From the NCBI GenBank assembly GCA_011524615.1, contig WTJZ01000273.1:2691-9100 (forward strand): a DNA stretch of 6,410 nt, written 5' to 3'. The stretch is from Akkermansiaceae bacterium. GTDB lineage: Bacteria > Verrucomicrobiota > Verrucomicrobiia > Verrucomicrobiales > Akkermansiaceae. Positions 1 to 6,033 of this stretch are shown here, piece by piece (within the stretch, counting starts at the first letter, position 1; each line of letters begins with the position of its first letter). The notes beneath the pieces are model-generated. The model saw only the letters and a list, made by a program, of their open reading frames with translations. It was not told the origin of the DNA and searched no databases. The position numbers were made by a program, and so were the translations under genes.

Positions 1-32
1 GGACCGATATGATCAGAGTTTGGGAAAAGTAC

Positions 33-68
33 AAATAAAAACGCACCCGTGGAGACCAGGGGTGCGTT
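33..68 (-). terminator. Intrinsic terminator closing the proA/basic-protein unit
   Basis: A 9-bp perfect stem (aacgcaccc at 40-48 against gggtgcgtt at 60-68) continues, past one G/G mismatch, into three more pairs (tgg 50-52 with cca 56-58) around a 3-base loop. Read on the minus strand it is followed by a T-rich run opposite 33-41. It lies about 25 bases past the stop codon of the small basic protein, the right place and orientation for a rho-independent terminator of the minus-strand unit. On the plus strand the stem is followed by a mixed sequence, so the signal is directional. Confidence 0.85.
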
Positions 69-93
69 ATTGGTTAAGAAAAGGAGGTAAGGA

Positions 94-276
94 TTATTCC
101 TCAGTCTTTTTCTTAGCAACCTTCTTAGCTGCTTTTTTCTCAGGAGCTGCTTCCGCTGCTGCAGCTGGCTTAGCTACTTTGTTGCGTACTGCGTTTTGCT
201 TCTGGAGTTCTGTTTTACGCTTGAGGTAGTTCTTACGACGGCGTCTTTTGATGATCTTGTTATGCTGTTTACCCAT
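94..276 (-). CDS. Small Lys/Arg-rich basic protein (60 aa), function unknown
   Basis: A 60-residue protein with 22 Lys/Arg residues. The N-terminal half (MGKQHNKIIKRRRR, then a Lys/Arg/Asn/Gln-rich stretch) reads like a short RNA-binding or ribosome-associated helix. The second half is a low-complexity Ala/Lys/Pro tail (about residues 35-57) like those of bacterial histone H1-like or HU C-terminal extensions. There is no signal peptide or membrane segment. I believe similar short proteins starting MGKQHNK occur in Verrucomicrobiota, but that is from memory. The gene starts 37 bases after the proA stop on the same strand and ends just before a terminator, so the two are probably cotranscribed. 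The ATG is preceded by an A-rich stretch with no Shine-Dalgarno. A role in nucleic-acid or ribosome binding is inferred from composition only. The overlapping plus-strand frame is composition-driven and was rejected. Confidence 0.8.
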   Translation of the reverse strand: MGKQHNKIIKRRRRKNYLKRKTELQKQNAVRNKVAKPAAAAEAAPEKKAAKKVAKKKTEE

Positions 277-313
277 ATTGTTTTTTCATCGTTATAGAGC
301 AAAATCTGATAGA

Positions 314-1579
314 TCAAGCTTTTGTTTGCCCATTTCCTGTGATGCGGTACTGATAAGAGGTCAGTTCCTTGAGTCCCATCGGGCCTCTCGCGTGCAACTT
401 ATCGGTCGAAACACCGATCTCAGCACCGAACCCAAACTCCTCGCCATCACTGAATCTGGTCGAGACATTATGGTAGACACAGGCAGAGTCAATGGAGCGT
501 AGGAAGGTGTCTGCGATCGCTTGGTTATCCGTCACGATAGCGTCGGAGTGCTTAGAGCCATAGTGATTGATATGGTCTACGGCATCCTTGAGCGAGTTGA
601 TCACCTTGATCGAGACCTTGTAGTCGAGATACTCGGTGCTCCAGTCCTCTTCTGTCGCAGGGGTGGTAGCGACTCCCTCTAGAATGGCTTGCGCCTGTGG
701 GCAGCAGATGAGTTCGGTCTCCTTCTCGGCAAAGGCTCGTGCCGCCATTGGGAGGAACTCTGCAGCGACCTCTTCGTGTACGAGGATCGTCTCTAGGGCG
801 TTACACACACTTGGCTTCTGCGTCTTGGCATCGACGACGAGCTTCACCCCCATGTCGAGGTCAGCATCCGCATCGATGAACATATGACAGATGCCATCAT
901 AGTGCTTGATGACCGGCATACGGGCGAGTGAGACTACGGTCTCGATGAGTCCCTTACCTCCACGTGGGATGATGAGGTCGAGGTGCTTATCCATGCCTGC
1001 CATTATACCGACACTCTCTCGGTCGGTGAATGGGATGAGTTGGATCGCATTGGCTGGCATGCCTGCAGACTCCCCCGCTTCATTCAGGACTTGGGCGATG
1101 ATGCGGTTAGAGTGGATGGCTTCCTTCCCTCCTCGGAGGATGGTGGCGTTGCCTGACTTGAGACAGAGGACGGCTGCATCAGAGGTCACATTTGGGCGGC
1201 TCTCGTAGATGATCCCGATGGTACCGATCGGGACGCGGATCTGAGTGAGCTTCATCCCGTTCGGACGGACCGTATCCATGAGGATCTCTCCACATGGATC
1301 AGGGAGGGAGGCGACCTTTTCGATCCCAGCGGCGATGGCTTCGATACGGTCTTCATCTAGACGGAGACGATCTTTCATCGCCATACTGAGGTTATTCTCG
1401 TCTGCGGCGTGGAGGTCCTTGGCATTCTCTGCGATGATCGCGGAGGTCTGCGCGCGGATGCCATCAGCCATCGCTTGGAGGATCTCGTTCTTTTGCTCCG
1501 CTGAGAGGAGTGAGAGGGAGAGCGCGGCCTTGCGGGCGTTCGCTCCCATGGTGTGAATCTGGGTTTCGATAGAGGACAT
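314..1579 (-). CDS. proA: Glutamate-5-semialdehyde dehydrogenase (gamma-glutamyl phosphate reductase)
   Basis: The second enzyme of proline synthesis. It reduces L-glutamate 5-phosphate with NADPH to glutamate-5-semialdehyde in the cytoplasm, working with glutamate 5-kinase (ProB, not in this window). The 421-residue length is normal for the family. Visible signatures are the cofactor-domain stretch RVPIGTIGIIYESRPN (about 115-130) with LKSGNATILRGGKEA just after it, IPRGGKGLI (204-212), the catalytic thiol Cys259 in KPSVCNALET, and the C-terminal family signature FGFGAEIGVSTDKLHARGP (382-400) followed by MGLKELTSYQY. The open frame runs upstream to 1711, but the extra 44 residues have no family counterpart, and the ATG at 1577-1579 gives MSSIETQIHTMGANAR, a typical start. 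Only a weak purine stretch precedes it. It is followed after 37 bases by the basic-protein gene and a terminator, suggesting one transcript. No clear promoter could be assigned in 1580-1740. Confidence 0.97.
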   Translation of the reverse strand: MSSIETQIHTMGANARKAALSLSLLSAEQKNEILQAMADGIRAQTSAIIAENAKDLHAADENNLSMAMKDRLRLDEDRIEAIAAGIEKVASLPDPCGEILMDTVRPNGMKLTQIRVPIGTIGIIYESRPNVTSDAAVLCLKSGNATILRGGKEAIHSNRIIAQVLNEAGESAGMPANAIQLIPFTDRESVGIMAGMDKHLDLIIPRGGKGLIETVVSLARMPVIKHYDGICHMFIDADADLDMGVKLVVDAKTQKPSVCNALETILVHEEVAAEFLPMAARAFAEKETELICCPQAQAILEGVATTPATEEDWSTEYLDYKVSIKVINSLKDAVDHINHYGSKHSDAIVTDNQAIADTFLRSIDSACVYHNVSTRFSDGEEFGFGAEIGVSTDKLHARGPMGLKELTSYQYRITGNGQTKA

Positions 1580-1740
1580 GATTTCTTTTTTCCCATGGAA
1601 GGGGAGGCATCCTGACTCATCAAGGTTAATTATTATGATTTGGTGAGAGAGGAGGGAAAAAAACGCGTTTTGAGGCGTTCTGACCTTGCATGAATGTGGC
1701 TGAGCATGCATGTGTGGTGAAATCTCATCATCAAAATAAC

Positions 1741-2262
1741 GTGAAATCTTACGAAATTTACAAAGCTGTTGACCCTGCTCTCGTTGAAGAACTCCTAATG
1801 TTCTTCCGTGAGAATGATCGTAACCTCTACAAGACTACGCTCGCGACATTGGCGACTAATCGTAAGCTCCGTCCGGTATTCGTTCAGAAGAAGCCTGTAG
1901 CAGAGCAGATCAAGTGGATGCATGGAGCACTTATGTTCAAGCCTAACTCAGACATCGGTGAGCACCTCTTCCAAGTATGGTTCATGCAGGCTAAGCAAGA
2001 CGTCCTTGTGACCTCATGTGATGCACTGGGGATCCCGCACAATGGTGAGGGCTTCGTAGAGGGAGAACTCCCTAAGGAGCTCGATGACGAGAAGCTTAAG
2101 AACGCAGTCGACTCTCTCCTCGAGAAGTTTGGTGCTTCGCTCGCGACACTTTATCTCTACGTCTTTAACCTCCAGATCCCTGGTGGATGGGCGAACCTTG
2201 CAGAGACACTTGCTTCTGACGAGCGCCTCGTGTTCCAAGGCGGTCAAGCGGCAGCGGAGTAA
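1741..2262 (+). CDS. Conserved-looking soluble protein of unknown function (about 173 aa)
   Basis: I do not recognise a family. Starting at the GTG at 1741 the protein begins VKSYEIYKAVDPALVEELL and appears largely alpha-helical, with charged amphipathic segments such as the stretch around FFRENDRNLYK, a middle part with several Trp/Met/Phe residues (around EQIKWMHGALMF and LFQVWFMQAKQD), and an acidic stretch GELPKELDDEKLKNAVDSLLEKF. There is no signal peptide, no membrane helix and no Cys/His metal cluster; its single Cys is in VTSCDALG. The frame stays open to an ATG at 1690 (190 aa), but that extension is His/Asn-rich and looks like leader. In-frame GTGs at 1714 and 1717 are also possible. 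No Shine-Dalgarno decides between them. Arginine codons are almost all CGT (one CGC), unlike the mixed AGG/CGG/CGC use in the kinase gene downstream, hinting at good expression. It is monocistronic: proA diverges upstream and a strong terminator follows 26 bases after the stop. Confidence 0.85.
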   Translation: MKSYEIYKAVDPALVEELLMFFRENDRNLYKTTLATLATNRKLRPVFVQKKPVAEQIKWMHGALMFKPNSDIGEHLFQVWFMQAKQDVLVTSCDALGIPHNGEGFVEGELPKELDDEKLKNAVDSLLEKFGASLATLYLYVFNLQIPGGWANLAETLASDERLVFQGGQAAAE

Positions 2263-2288
2263 GTTCTGTTTACTTCATATAAATAGGG

Positions 2289-2315
2289 AAGCGAAGGGTT
2301 AACCTTCGCTTTTTT
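2289..2315 (+). terminator. Intrinsic terminator after the unknown gene
   Basis: A perfect 9-bp stem, aagcgaagg (2289-2297) against ccttcgctt (2303-2311), with a 5-base loop gttaa, runs directly into a T tract (2310-2315). It is a textbook rho-independent terminator 26 bases after the TAA at 2260-2262. It separates this gene from the sigma-kinase operon, which therefore needs its own promoter. Confidence 0.9.
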
Positions 2316-2358
2316 GTGTCTTTAGGGTGCGCGTGAGTCAAAAAGTACAAGATCTCGC

Positions 2359-2387
2359 TTCTCAAAGAATCGTAGAAATGCTATACT
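2359..2387 (+). promoter_or_regulatory. Predicted sigma-70 promoter with extended -10 for the sigma-kinase operon
   Basis: The -10 hexamer TATACT (2382-2387) is preceded by TGC, giving an extended -10 (TGCTATACT from 2379). A -35-like TTCTCA (2359-2364, four of six consensus bases) lies exactly 17 bases upstream. Transcription would be expected to start near 2393-2395, only about 3-5 bases before the ATG at 2398, implying a leaderless or almost leaderless message. The site falls in the 82-base gap between the upstream terminator and the gene. It is predicted by inspection only. Confidence 0.6.
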
Positions 2388-2397
2388 CATCGTCAAA

Positions 2398-2988
2398 ATG
2401 TTGTCCAAACTACACACGAGACATACTTTGCTAGAGAGGGCGCGAGCAAAGGACCCGGACGCATGGGAGCAGTTTTATCGGTACTACGAGCAGTACATAG
2501 AGTACTTATTGGAGAAGTTACATGTTGGGCGTGATGATATGCCCGACTTGATGCAGGAGATCATGCTCGGGTTGACCGTGAAGCTGGAGCAATACAAGCG
2601 TGAGAAGATCTCCTTCCGCAAGTGGCTTTCGCGAACCGTAGCCGCTCTCGCGAGACATCACCTCAAGGATCTCAGGGCTAAGCACCGCAATAATCAACGC
2701 CTGCAATGGTTCCTCTCTGATCAGACAGAGGAGCAGAAGCTCGATGACTATATCTCAGAGTACTGGAAGGCATACGTCGTGGAGCAGGCTCTGAAGAGGG
2801 TCGAGAAGAATTATAAGGGTAAGGCAATACAGGTCTTTAGGATGACGATGGATGGAGTCAAGGCTCCTGAGATCGCCCAGCAGCTCGAGATCACGGAGCC
2901 ATCTGTCTACCTCCTGAGGTCTCGCGTGAAGAGCAGTGTCACGGAGGAGGTAGAGTATCTCGTGACGCAACTAGAGTATCCTGAGTAA
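2398..2988 (+). CDS. Sigma-70 family (ECF-like) RNA polymerase sigma factor
   Basis: A 196-residue two-domain sigma factor that would direct RNA polymerase to a dedicated promoter set. Region 2 covers about residues 18-95: DAWEQFYRYYEQYIEYLL, then the polymerase-clamp motif DMPDLMQEIMLGL (47-59), then FRKWLSRTVAALARHHLKD, the part expected to melt and contact the -10 element. A charged linker (about 96-128) leads to region 4 (about 131-188), with a helix-turn-helix around KAPEIAQQLEITEPSVYLLR (155-174). There is no region 1.1 or 3, as in ECF sigmas. The ATG at 2398 is the natural start, because the next Met is residue 48, inside region 2. There is no Shine-Dalgarno, and a predicted promoter ends 10 bases upstream. 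The stop codon overlaps the kinase ATG (TAATG), indicating translational coupling. No anti-sigma gene is adjacent, so the kinase is the likely regulator (inference). The clamp motif reads DMPD where ECF sigmas usually have DAED. The target regulon is unknown. Confidence 0.92.
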   Translation: MLSKLHTRHTLLERARAKDPDAWEQFYRYYEQYIEYLLEKLHVGRDDMPDLMQEIMLGLTVKLEQYKREKISFRKWLSRTVAALARHHLKDLRAKHRNNQRLQWFLSDQTEEQKLDDYISEYWKAYVVEQALKRVEKNYKGKAIQVFRMTMDGVKAPEIAQQLEITEPSVYLLRSRVKSSVTEEVEYLVTQLEYPE

Positions 2989-4970
2989 TGAAGAGGGAAA
3001 ACCTTGCCGGCTTCTTTGATGACGCAGTAGAGTCATCCCAGCCATCGTACCCTAAGCTCTCTGCCCTCAGCGCGATTGAGCACGTCTACACGGATCATGA
3101 GTTGATCGGAGAAGGAGGGTTAAAGCAGGTATTCCGTTGTTATGATCATCGCAGTCAGCGAGAGATTGCGTATGCTCGGGTGAGGGACGGATTAGCGCCA
3201 CGTTACTATGAGCAGTTCATCTACGAGGGGCAGCTCACGGCTTCGCTCGATCACCCTAACATTATTAAGATTCATGAGATCGGGGTGGAAGACGAGCGTC
3301 CCTATTACACCATGGACCTTAAGAAGGAGCTCGACCTCTATCGCTACATCGAGGTGAGAGAGCTCGATCTCAAGGCGCGCCTACAGATCTATGCTCGCGT
3401 GCTCTACGCTCTATCCTATGCACACTCACAGGGAGTACTTCATCTGGATCTCAAGCCGGATAATATTCTCTGTTCTAATTATGGCGAGGTGATCGTCTGT
3501 GACTGGGGATCTGGGAAGATGGTAGAGGGTGAGGAAGATGACGTACAGAGGGAGTTACAGGCTCTCTCTCGCCCTATAACCCTGACAGGAAAGATCAAGG
3601 GTACTCCGGGATTCATGGCGCCTGAGCAGATCACGGGTGATGATAAGGATCACCGCACGGATGTCTTCAGTCTAGGGGCGCTCCTCTACTTCCTCCTCAG
3701 TGGTGAGCCTCCCTTTAGTGGGGATGATCATGAGCAGATCTTCGAGCAGACACTCTCCTCGGATAGACCGCTTGCCTATCGAGTACTAGGACGGCGTAAG
3801 TCATCTCGCTCACTGAGCTTAGTCGCGGCTAAGGCGATGGCTCTCGCCCCAGAGGACCGCTACCAGTCAGTCGCAGAGATCCAGCAGGAGTTAGATCGCT
3901 ATCTAGCGGGGTATTCGACCGAGGTGGAGCAGGCCTCATGGGGGAAGAAGGTATACCGCTGGGGGTTACGTCACCCATTGGTCGTCAAGGGTGCCGCGGT
4001 CTCCTTGGTGACGATCTTCTTACTCTGCCAATACTTCTTCAGTGTGACGAAGACTCAGCAAGAGGGACTCCAGGTGCAGTCAGAGGCGATTGATCAGCTC
4101 GAGACGGATCTGGATAAGGAGGAGAAGCGTATCGATACGATGCAGAAGCAGATGATCGTTCGCTCGGCCTTACATCAGAGTCACCGTGCCTTACAGTGTG
4201 AGGAATCACTCTCTAATAAGGATTATTTCAGCTCCTTTGCGAGATTTGCGCGTTCGGCGAGGGCGAGTCAAAAGTACTTTGGGGATCGGCAGGACGTCTC
4301 CATGCTCATGAAGTCCGTTTACTTTATTGAGATGAACTTTGCCGAGCTCATCGCTCTTCAGGAGCGTTGCCCAGAACCAGAGTTTCCCTTGATGGAATAT
4401 GTGAACCAGTTTCCACATTACCAATTTGATTCTAAGATTCGGCCTACAGTTGCCGAGGTGAGCGCCTTGATCGAGGCGATGGATCATGTACATGAGGAGG
4501 AGGGGTTATCATTCTTGGAGGCTGCCTTGCGCTATGTCATCAGTGCTCCTAAGAAGCAACTCGGGGACTACGCCCCTATCATGATCGCACTGCATCGTTA
4601 CCTCGGATGTGACATGACCTATGACTATGACCCCGAGGCTTCTGTATTGGTCGGGAGATCGAGTGGTCGATTTGGAGATAATCCTGAGATGTATAATTGT
4701 CGCCGCTTCTCTTATGCGAATGTCGATACTCTCCGCTTGGAGATCGCGGAGGGATTATTCCGTACTCAGTCTCTTGAGGATGCGACCGTGAAGACTCTGG
4801 ACCTCAGCGGGGTGAATCAGATTGCGTTCTTTGAACCTGTGACGGTGCATGGTCTCGAGCGTGTGATCATTGCCTCAGGGAAGTATCCTATAGAGGAAGT
4901 GGCTCGCACCTTTAAGATCCCTGTAGAGTGGGTCCAGTTCCGTAATCCAGCGCAGAATGATACCTTATAA
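2988..4970 (+). CDS. Membrane-anchored Hanks-type Ser/Thr protein kinase with WNK-like lysine placement
   Basis: 660 residues. The kinase domain spans about 36-305: glycine-rich loop IGEGGLKQVF (40-49), alpha-C Glu80 in FIYEGQL, HPNII (89-93), catalytic loop HLDLKPDN (152-159, Asp154, Asn159), DWG (172-174), GTPGFMAPE (205-213), DVFSLG (225-230) and Arg291 in EDRYQS. The VAIK motif reads IAYA, so its lysine is Ala63. Lys46 in the glycine-rich loop takes the WNK-type position. The HRD arginine is Leu153. One membrane helix follows (about 331-353) behind a Lys/Arg-rich stretch, which puts the kinase in the cytoplasm, then a predicted coiled coil (about 357-392). The region from about 395 to 660 would be outside the membrane. 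I do not recognise it, apart from an LRR-like stretch near TLDLSGVNQIAFF (603-615). The ATG overlaps the sigma stop codon by one base, so the two form an operon. The likely role is transmembrane control of the sigma factor by phosphorylation. Kinase family is certain; activity and substrate are inferred. Confidence 0.95.
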   Translation: MKRENLAGFFDDAVESSQPSYPKLSALSAIEHVYTDHELIGEGGLKQVFRCYDHRSQREIAYARVRDGLAPRYYEQFIYEGQLTASLDHPNIIKIHEIGVEDERPYYTMDLKKELDLYRYIEVRELDLKARLQIYARVLYALSYAHSQGVLHLDLKPDNILCSNYGEVIVCDWGSGKMVEGEEDDVQRELQALSRPITLTGKIKGTPGFMAPEQITGDDKDHRTDVFSLGALLYFLLSGEPPFSGDDHEQIFEQTLSSDRPLAYRVLGRRKSSRSLSLVAAKAMALAPEDRYQSVAEIQQELDRYLAGYSTEVEQASWGKKVYRWGLRHPLVVKGAAVSLVTIFLLCQYFFSVTKTQQEGLQVQSEAIDQLETDLDKEEKRIDTMQKQMIVRSALHQSHRALQCEESLSNKDYFSSFARFARSARASQKYFGDRQDVSMLMKSVYFIEMNFAELIALQERCPEPEFPLMEYVNQFPHYQFDSKIRPTVAEVSALIEAMDHVHEEEGLSFLEAALRYVISAPKKQLGDYAPIMIALHRYLGCDMTYDYDPEASVLVGRSSGRFGDNPEMYNCRRFSYANVDTLRLEIAEGLFRTQSLEDATVKTLDLSGVNQIAFFEPVTVHGLERVIIASGKYPIEEVARTFKIPVEWVQFRNPAQNDTL

Positions 4971-5038
4971 GGAGTTATAGCGGATGAATTTTCGAGCAGG
5001 TTTTACACAAACCCAATGAGTACCGCAGAACGGCTGTA
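4971..5038. other. Short convergent intergenic gap, no clear terminator
   Basis: Sixty-eight bases separate the kinase stop codon from the end of the minus-strand SprT-like gene. The only structures seen are a tataa-ggag-ttata inverted repeat over the kinase stop (4966-4979) and a 5-bp ggttt/aaacc hairpin (4999-5013). Neither has a T tract, so no terminator is called for either gene. An 11-codon frame starting at 4984 behind AAGGAG is too short to support. Confidence 0.5.
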
Positions 5039-5551
5039 CTATTGGTAGACCAGCTTGTACTCCTCTAGGAGGAACTTCTTGGTGAACTTGCCGCCATTGT
5101 GTTGCTTACAGCATTCTGCACAGGCGCTATTGGGTTTCGCTCGACGAGCACGGTCAAAGCTCAGGCCACAGTGTGGGCACTTGTAGCGCCAGTTCTTACG
5201 TTGCGTTCGGCGCTGGAGGGGGAGGTCATGGGTGACGGACTCATTTGGGATGCCGAGTTCCGCACAGGCGGCCTTCCATGGGGTGCCGTGTCCTCTATGT
5301 TGGTACCGATGCCATGCGACGAGATGGGCGAGTTCATGGAGGACCGTCTGCCAGACCTCTGCTGCACCGAACTGGGCGATCTTCGGGTTCATCTGGACCT
5401 CGTAGGTCTGGAGGAGAGCACGGCCTGCAGTCGTCCTCATCCGACGGTTCCAATAGATCGTCATGCGCTGGGCGATCACATCTTCCCCTATACTACGTAG
5501 CGCCTTCTCTGCGTAGGCTTGTAGGTCTTGATCTAGGGGGAGCTGGTCCAT
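5039..5551 (-). CDS. SprT-like zinc metallopeptidase domain protein
   Basis: A 170-residue protein of the SprT/Spartan-type zincin fold. The metal and catalytic motif HELAH lies at about 72-76 (His72, Glu73, His76), with the probable third ligand His88 in HRGHGTPWK, the usual SprT spacing and 'HG..(W/F)K' pattern. A C-terminal zinc ribbon follows, with CPHC (125-128) and CAEC (144-147), then NGGKF. Eukaryotic Spartan cleaves DNA-protein crosslinks, while bacterial SprT-like proteins mostly lack a defined role, so only the fold and zinc-peptidase chemistry are called. There is no signal peptide, so it is cytoplasmic. I start at the ATG at 5549-5551 (MDQLPLDQD). A GTG at 5573-5575 would add eight residues, and neither has a Shine-Dalgarno. 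It stands alone, convergent with the kinase and divergent from the VOC gene. Confidence 0.9.
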   Translation of the reverse strand: MDQLPLDQDLQAYAEKALRSIGEDVIAQRMTIYWNRRMRTTAGRALLQTYEVQMNPKIAQFGAAEVWQTVLHELAHLVAWHRYQHRGHGTPWKAACAELGIPNESVTHDLPLQRRTQRKNWRYKCPHCGLSFDRARRAKPNSACAECCKQHNGGKFTKKFLLEEYKLVYQ

Positions 5552-5647
5552 AGGTCTAATAGAGCGCGAGATCACTACCGCGTCATTAACAAAGTCTTAA
5601 AAATTCTCCGTGACCTCGCCTCGCTCCTAGTGAATGTTAGCTCTACC

Positions 5648-6022
5648 ATGATTAAGTTTCTCCACACCCGTATTCGTGTATCAGACCTTGATACAACCAT
5701 TGCCTTTTATGAGAAGCTCGGCTTCGAGCAGACAGAGCGTAAGGACTCCCCTGCAGGGAATAAGCTCGCCTTCCTTGGTCTTCCTGGGAATGCGCACTTC
5801 CTAGAGCTTTGTTACTCACCGGAGTATAAGGTAGAGTTCCCAGAGGACTTGATGCACACCGCCGTGGGAGTACAGGACATCATCGAGTACTGTGACCGCC
5901 TAGAGAAGGATGGGATCGAGATCTGGCCGAGTAAGTGGCGCGAAAAGTTCTCTAATGGGGAGAAGAAGATGGCCTTCGTCACTGATCCAGACGGGTACGA
6001 GGTAGAGATCCTAGAGCGATAG
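5648..6022 (+). CDS. Glyoxalase I-like VOC-family protein (putative lactoylglutathione lyase)
   Basis: A 124-residue single VOC unit pair (two beta-alpha-beta-beta-beta modules, about 1-58 and 66-124). All four metal ligands of the GloA type can be placed: His6 in FLHTRIRVSDLD, Glu53 in HFLELCYSPE, His70 in LMHTAVGVQD and Glu120 in TDPDGYEVEILE. Spacing follows short bacterial glyoxalase I enzymes, which isomerise the methylglyoxal-glutathione hemithioacetal to S-lactoylglutathione with Ni, Co or Zn. The loop around NKLAFLG and the WREKFSNGEKKMAF segment also fit. Because VOC proteins vary widely in substrate and glutathione use in this lineage is uncertain, the thiol substrate is not assured. 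The frame is open to an ATG at 5630, but the ATG at 5648 gives MIKFLHTRIRV, the family's normal beginning. There is no Shine-Dalgarno at either. It is divergent from the SprT-like gene and has no coding neighbour downstream in the window. Confidence 0.9.
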   Translation: MIKFLHTRIRVSDLDTTIAFYEKLGFEQTERKDSPAGNKLAFLGLPGNAHFLELCYSPEYKVEFPEDLMHTAVGVQDIIEYCDRLEKDGIEIWPSKWREKFSNGEKKMAFVTDPDGYEVEILER

Positions 6023-6033
6023 GAGCCTCTTCA

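Noticed and set aside
20..229. Plus-strand frame opposite the basic protein
   Set aside because: Its Ala/Phe-rich sequence is the complement of the Lys/Ala-rich gene, and it runs through the terminator hairpin.
636..1556. Several plus-strand frames inside proA
   Set aside because: These are antisense shadows of an unmistakable proA. They are Ser/Arg/Met-rich with no family features.
1632..1660. Possible proA promoter with minus-strand CATAAT
   Set aside because: No -35 resembling TTGACA lies at 16-18 bases, so the match is weak in an AT-rich patch.
1580..1711. N-terminal 44-residue extension of proA up to 1711
   Set aside because: The extra residues have no counterpart in the ProA family, and the ATG at 1579 gives the standard 421-residue enzyme.
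4206..4493. Minus-strand 95-codon frame inside the kinase gene
   Set aside because: It lies wholly within the kinase coding region and has no recognisable features.
2988..4970. Reading the kinase as a dead pseudokinase because the VAIK lysine is missing
   Set aside because: The catalytic Asp154, Asn159, metal-binding Asp172, alpha-C Glu80 and APE are all present, and Lys46 occupies the WNK substitute position.
4984..5019. Eleven-codon frame MNFRAGFTQTQ behind AAGGAG
   Set aside because: It is too short to support without conservation, and this genome does not seem to use Shine-Dalgarno sites.
5099..5553. Two plus-strand frames of 102-133 codons opposite the SprT-like gene
   Set aside because: The minus-strand frame carries the HELAH and zinc-ribbon motifs, so these are antisense shadows.
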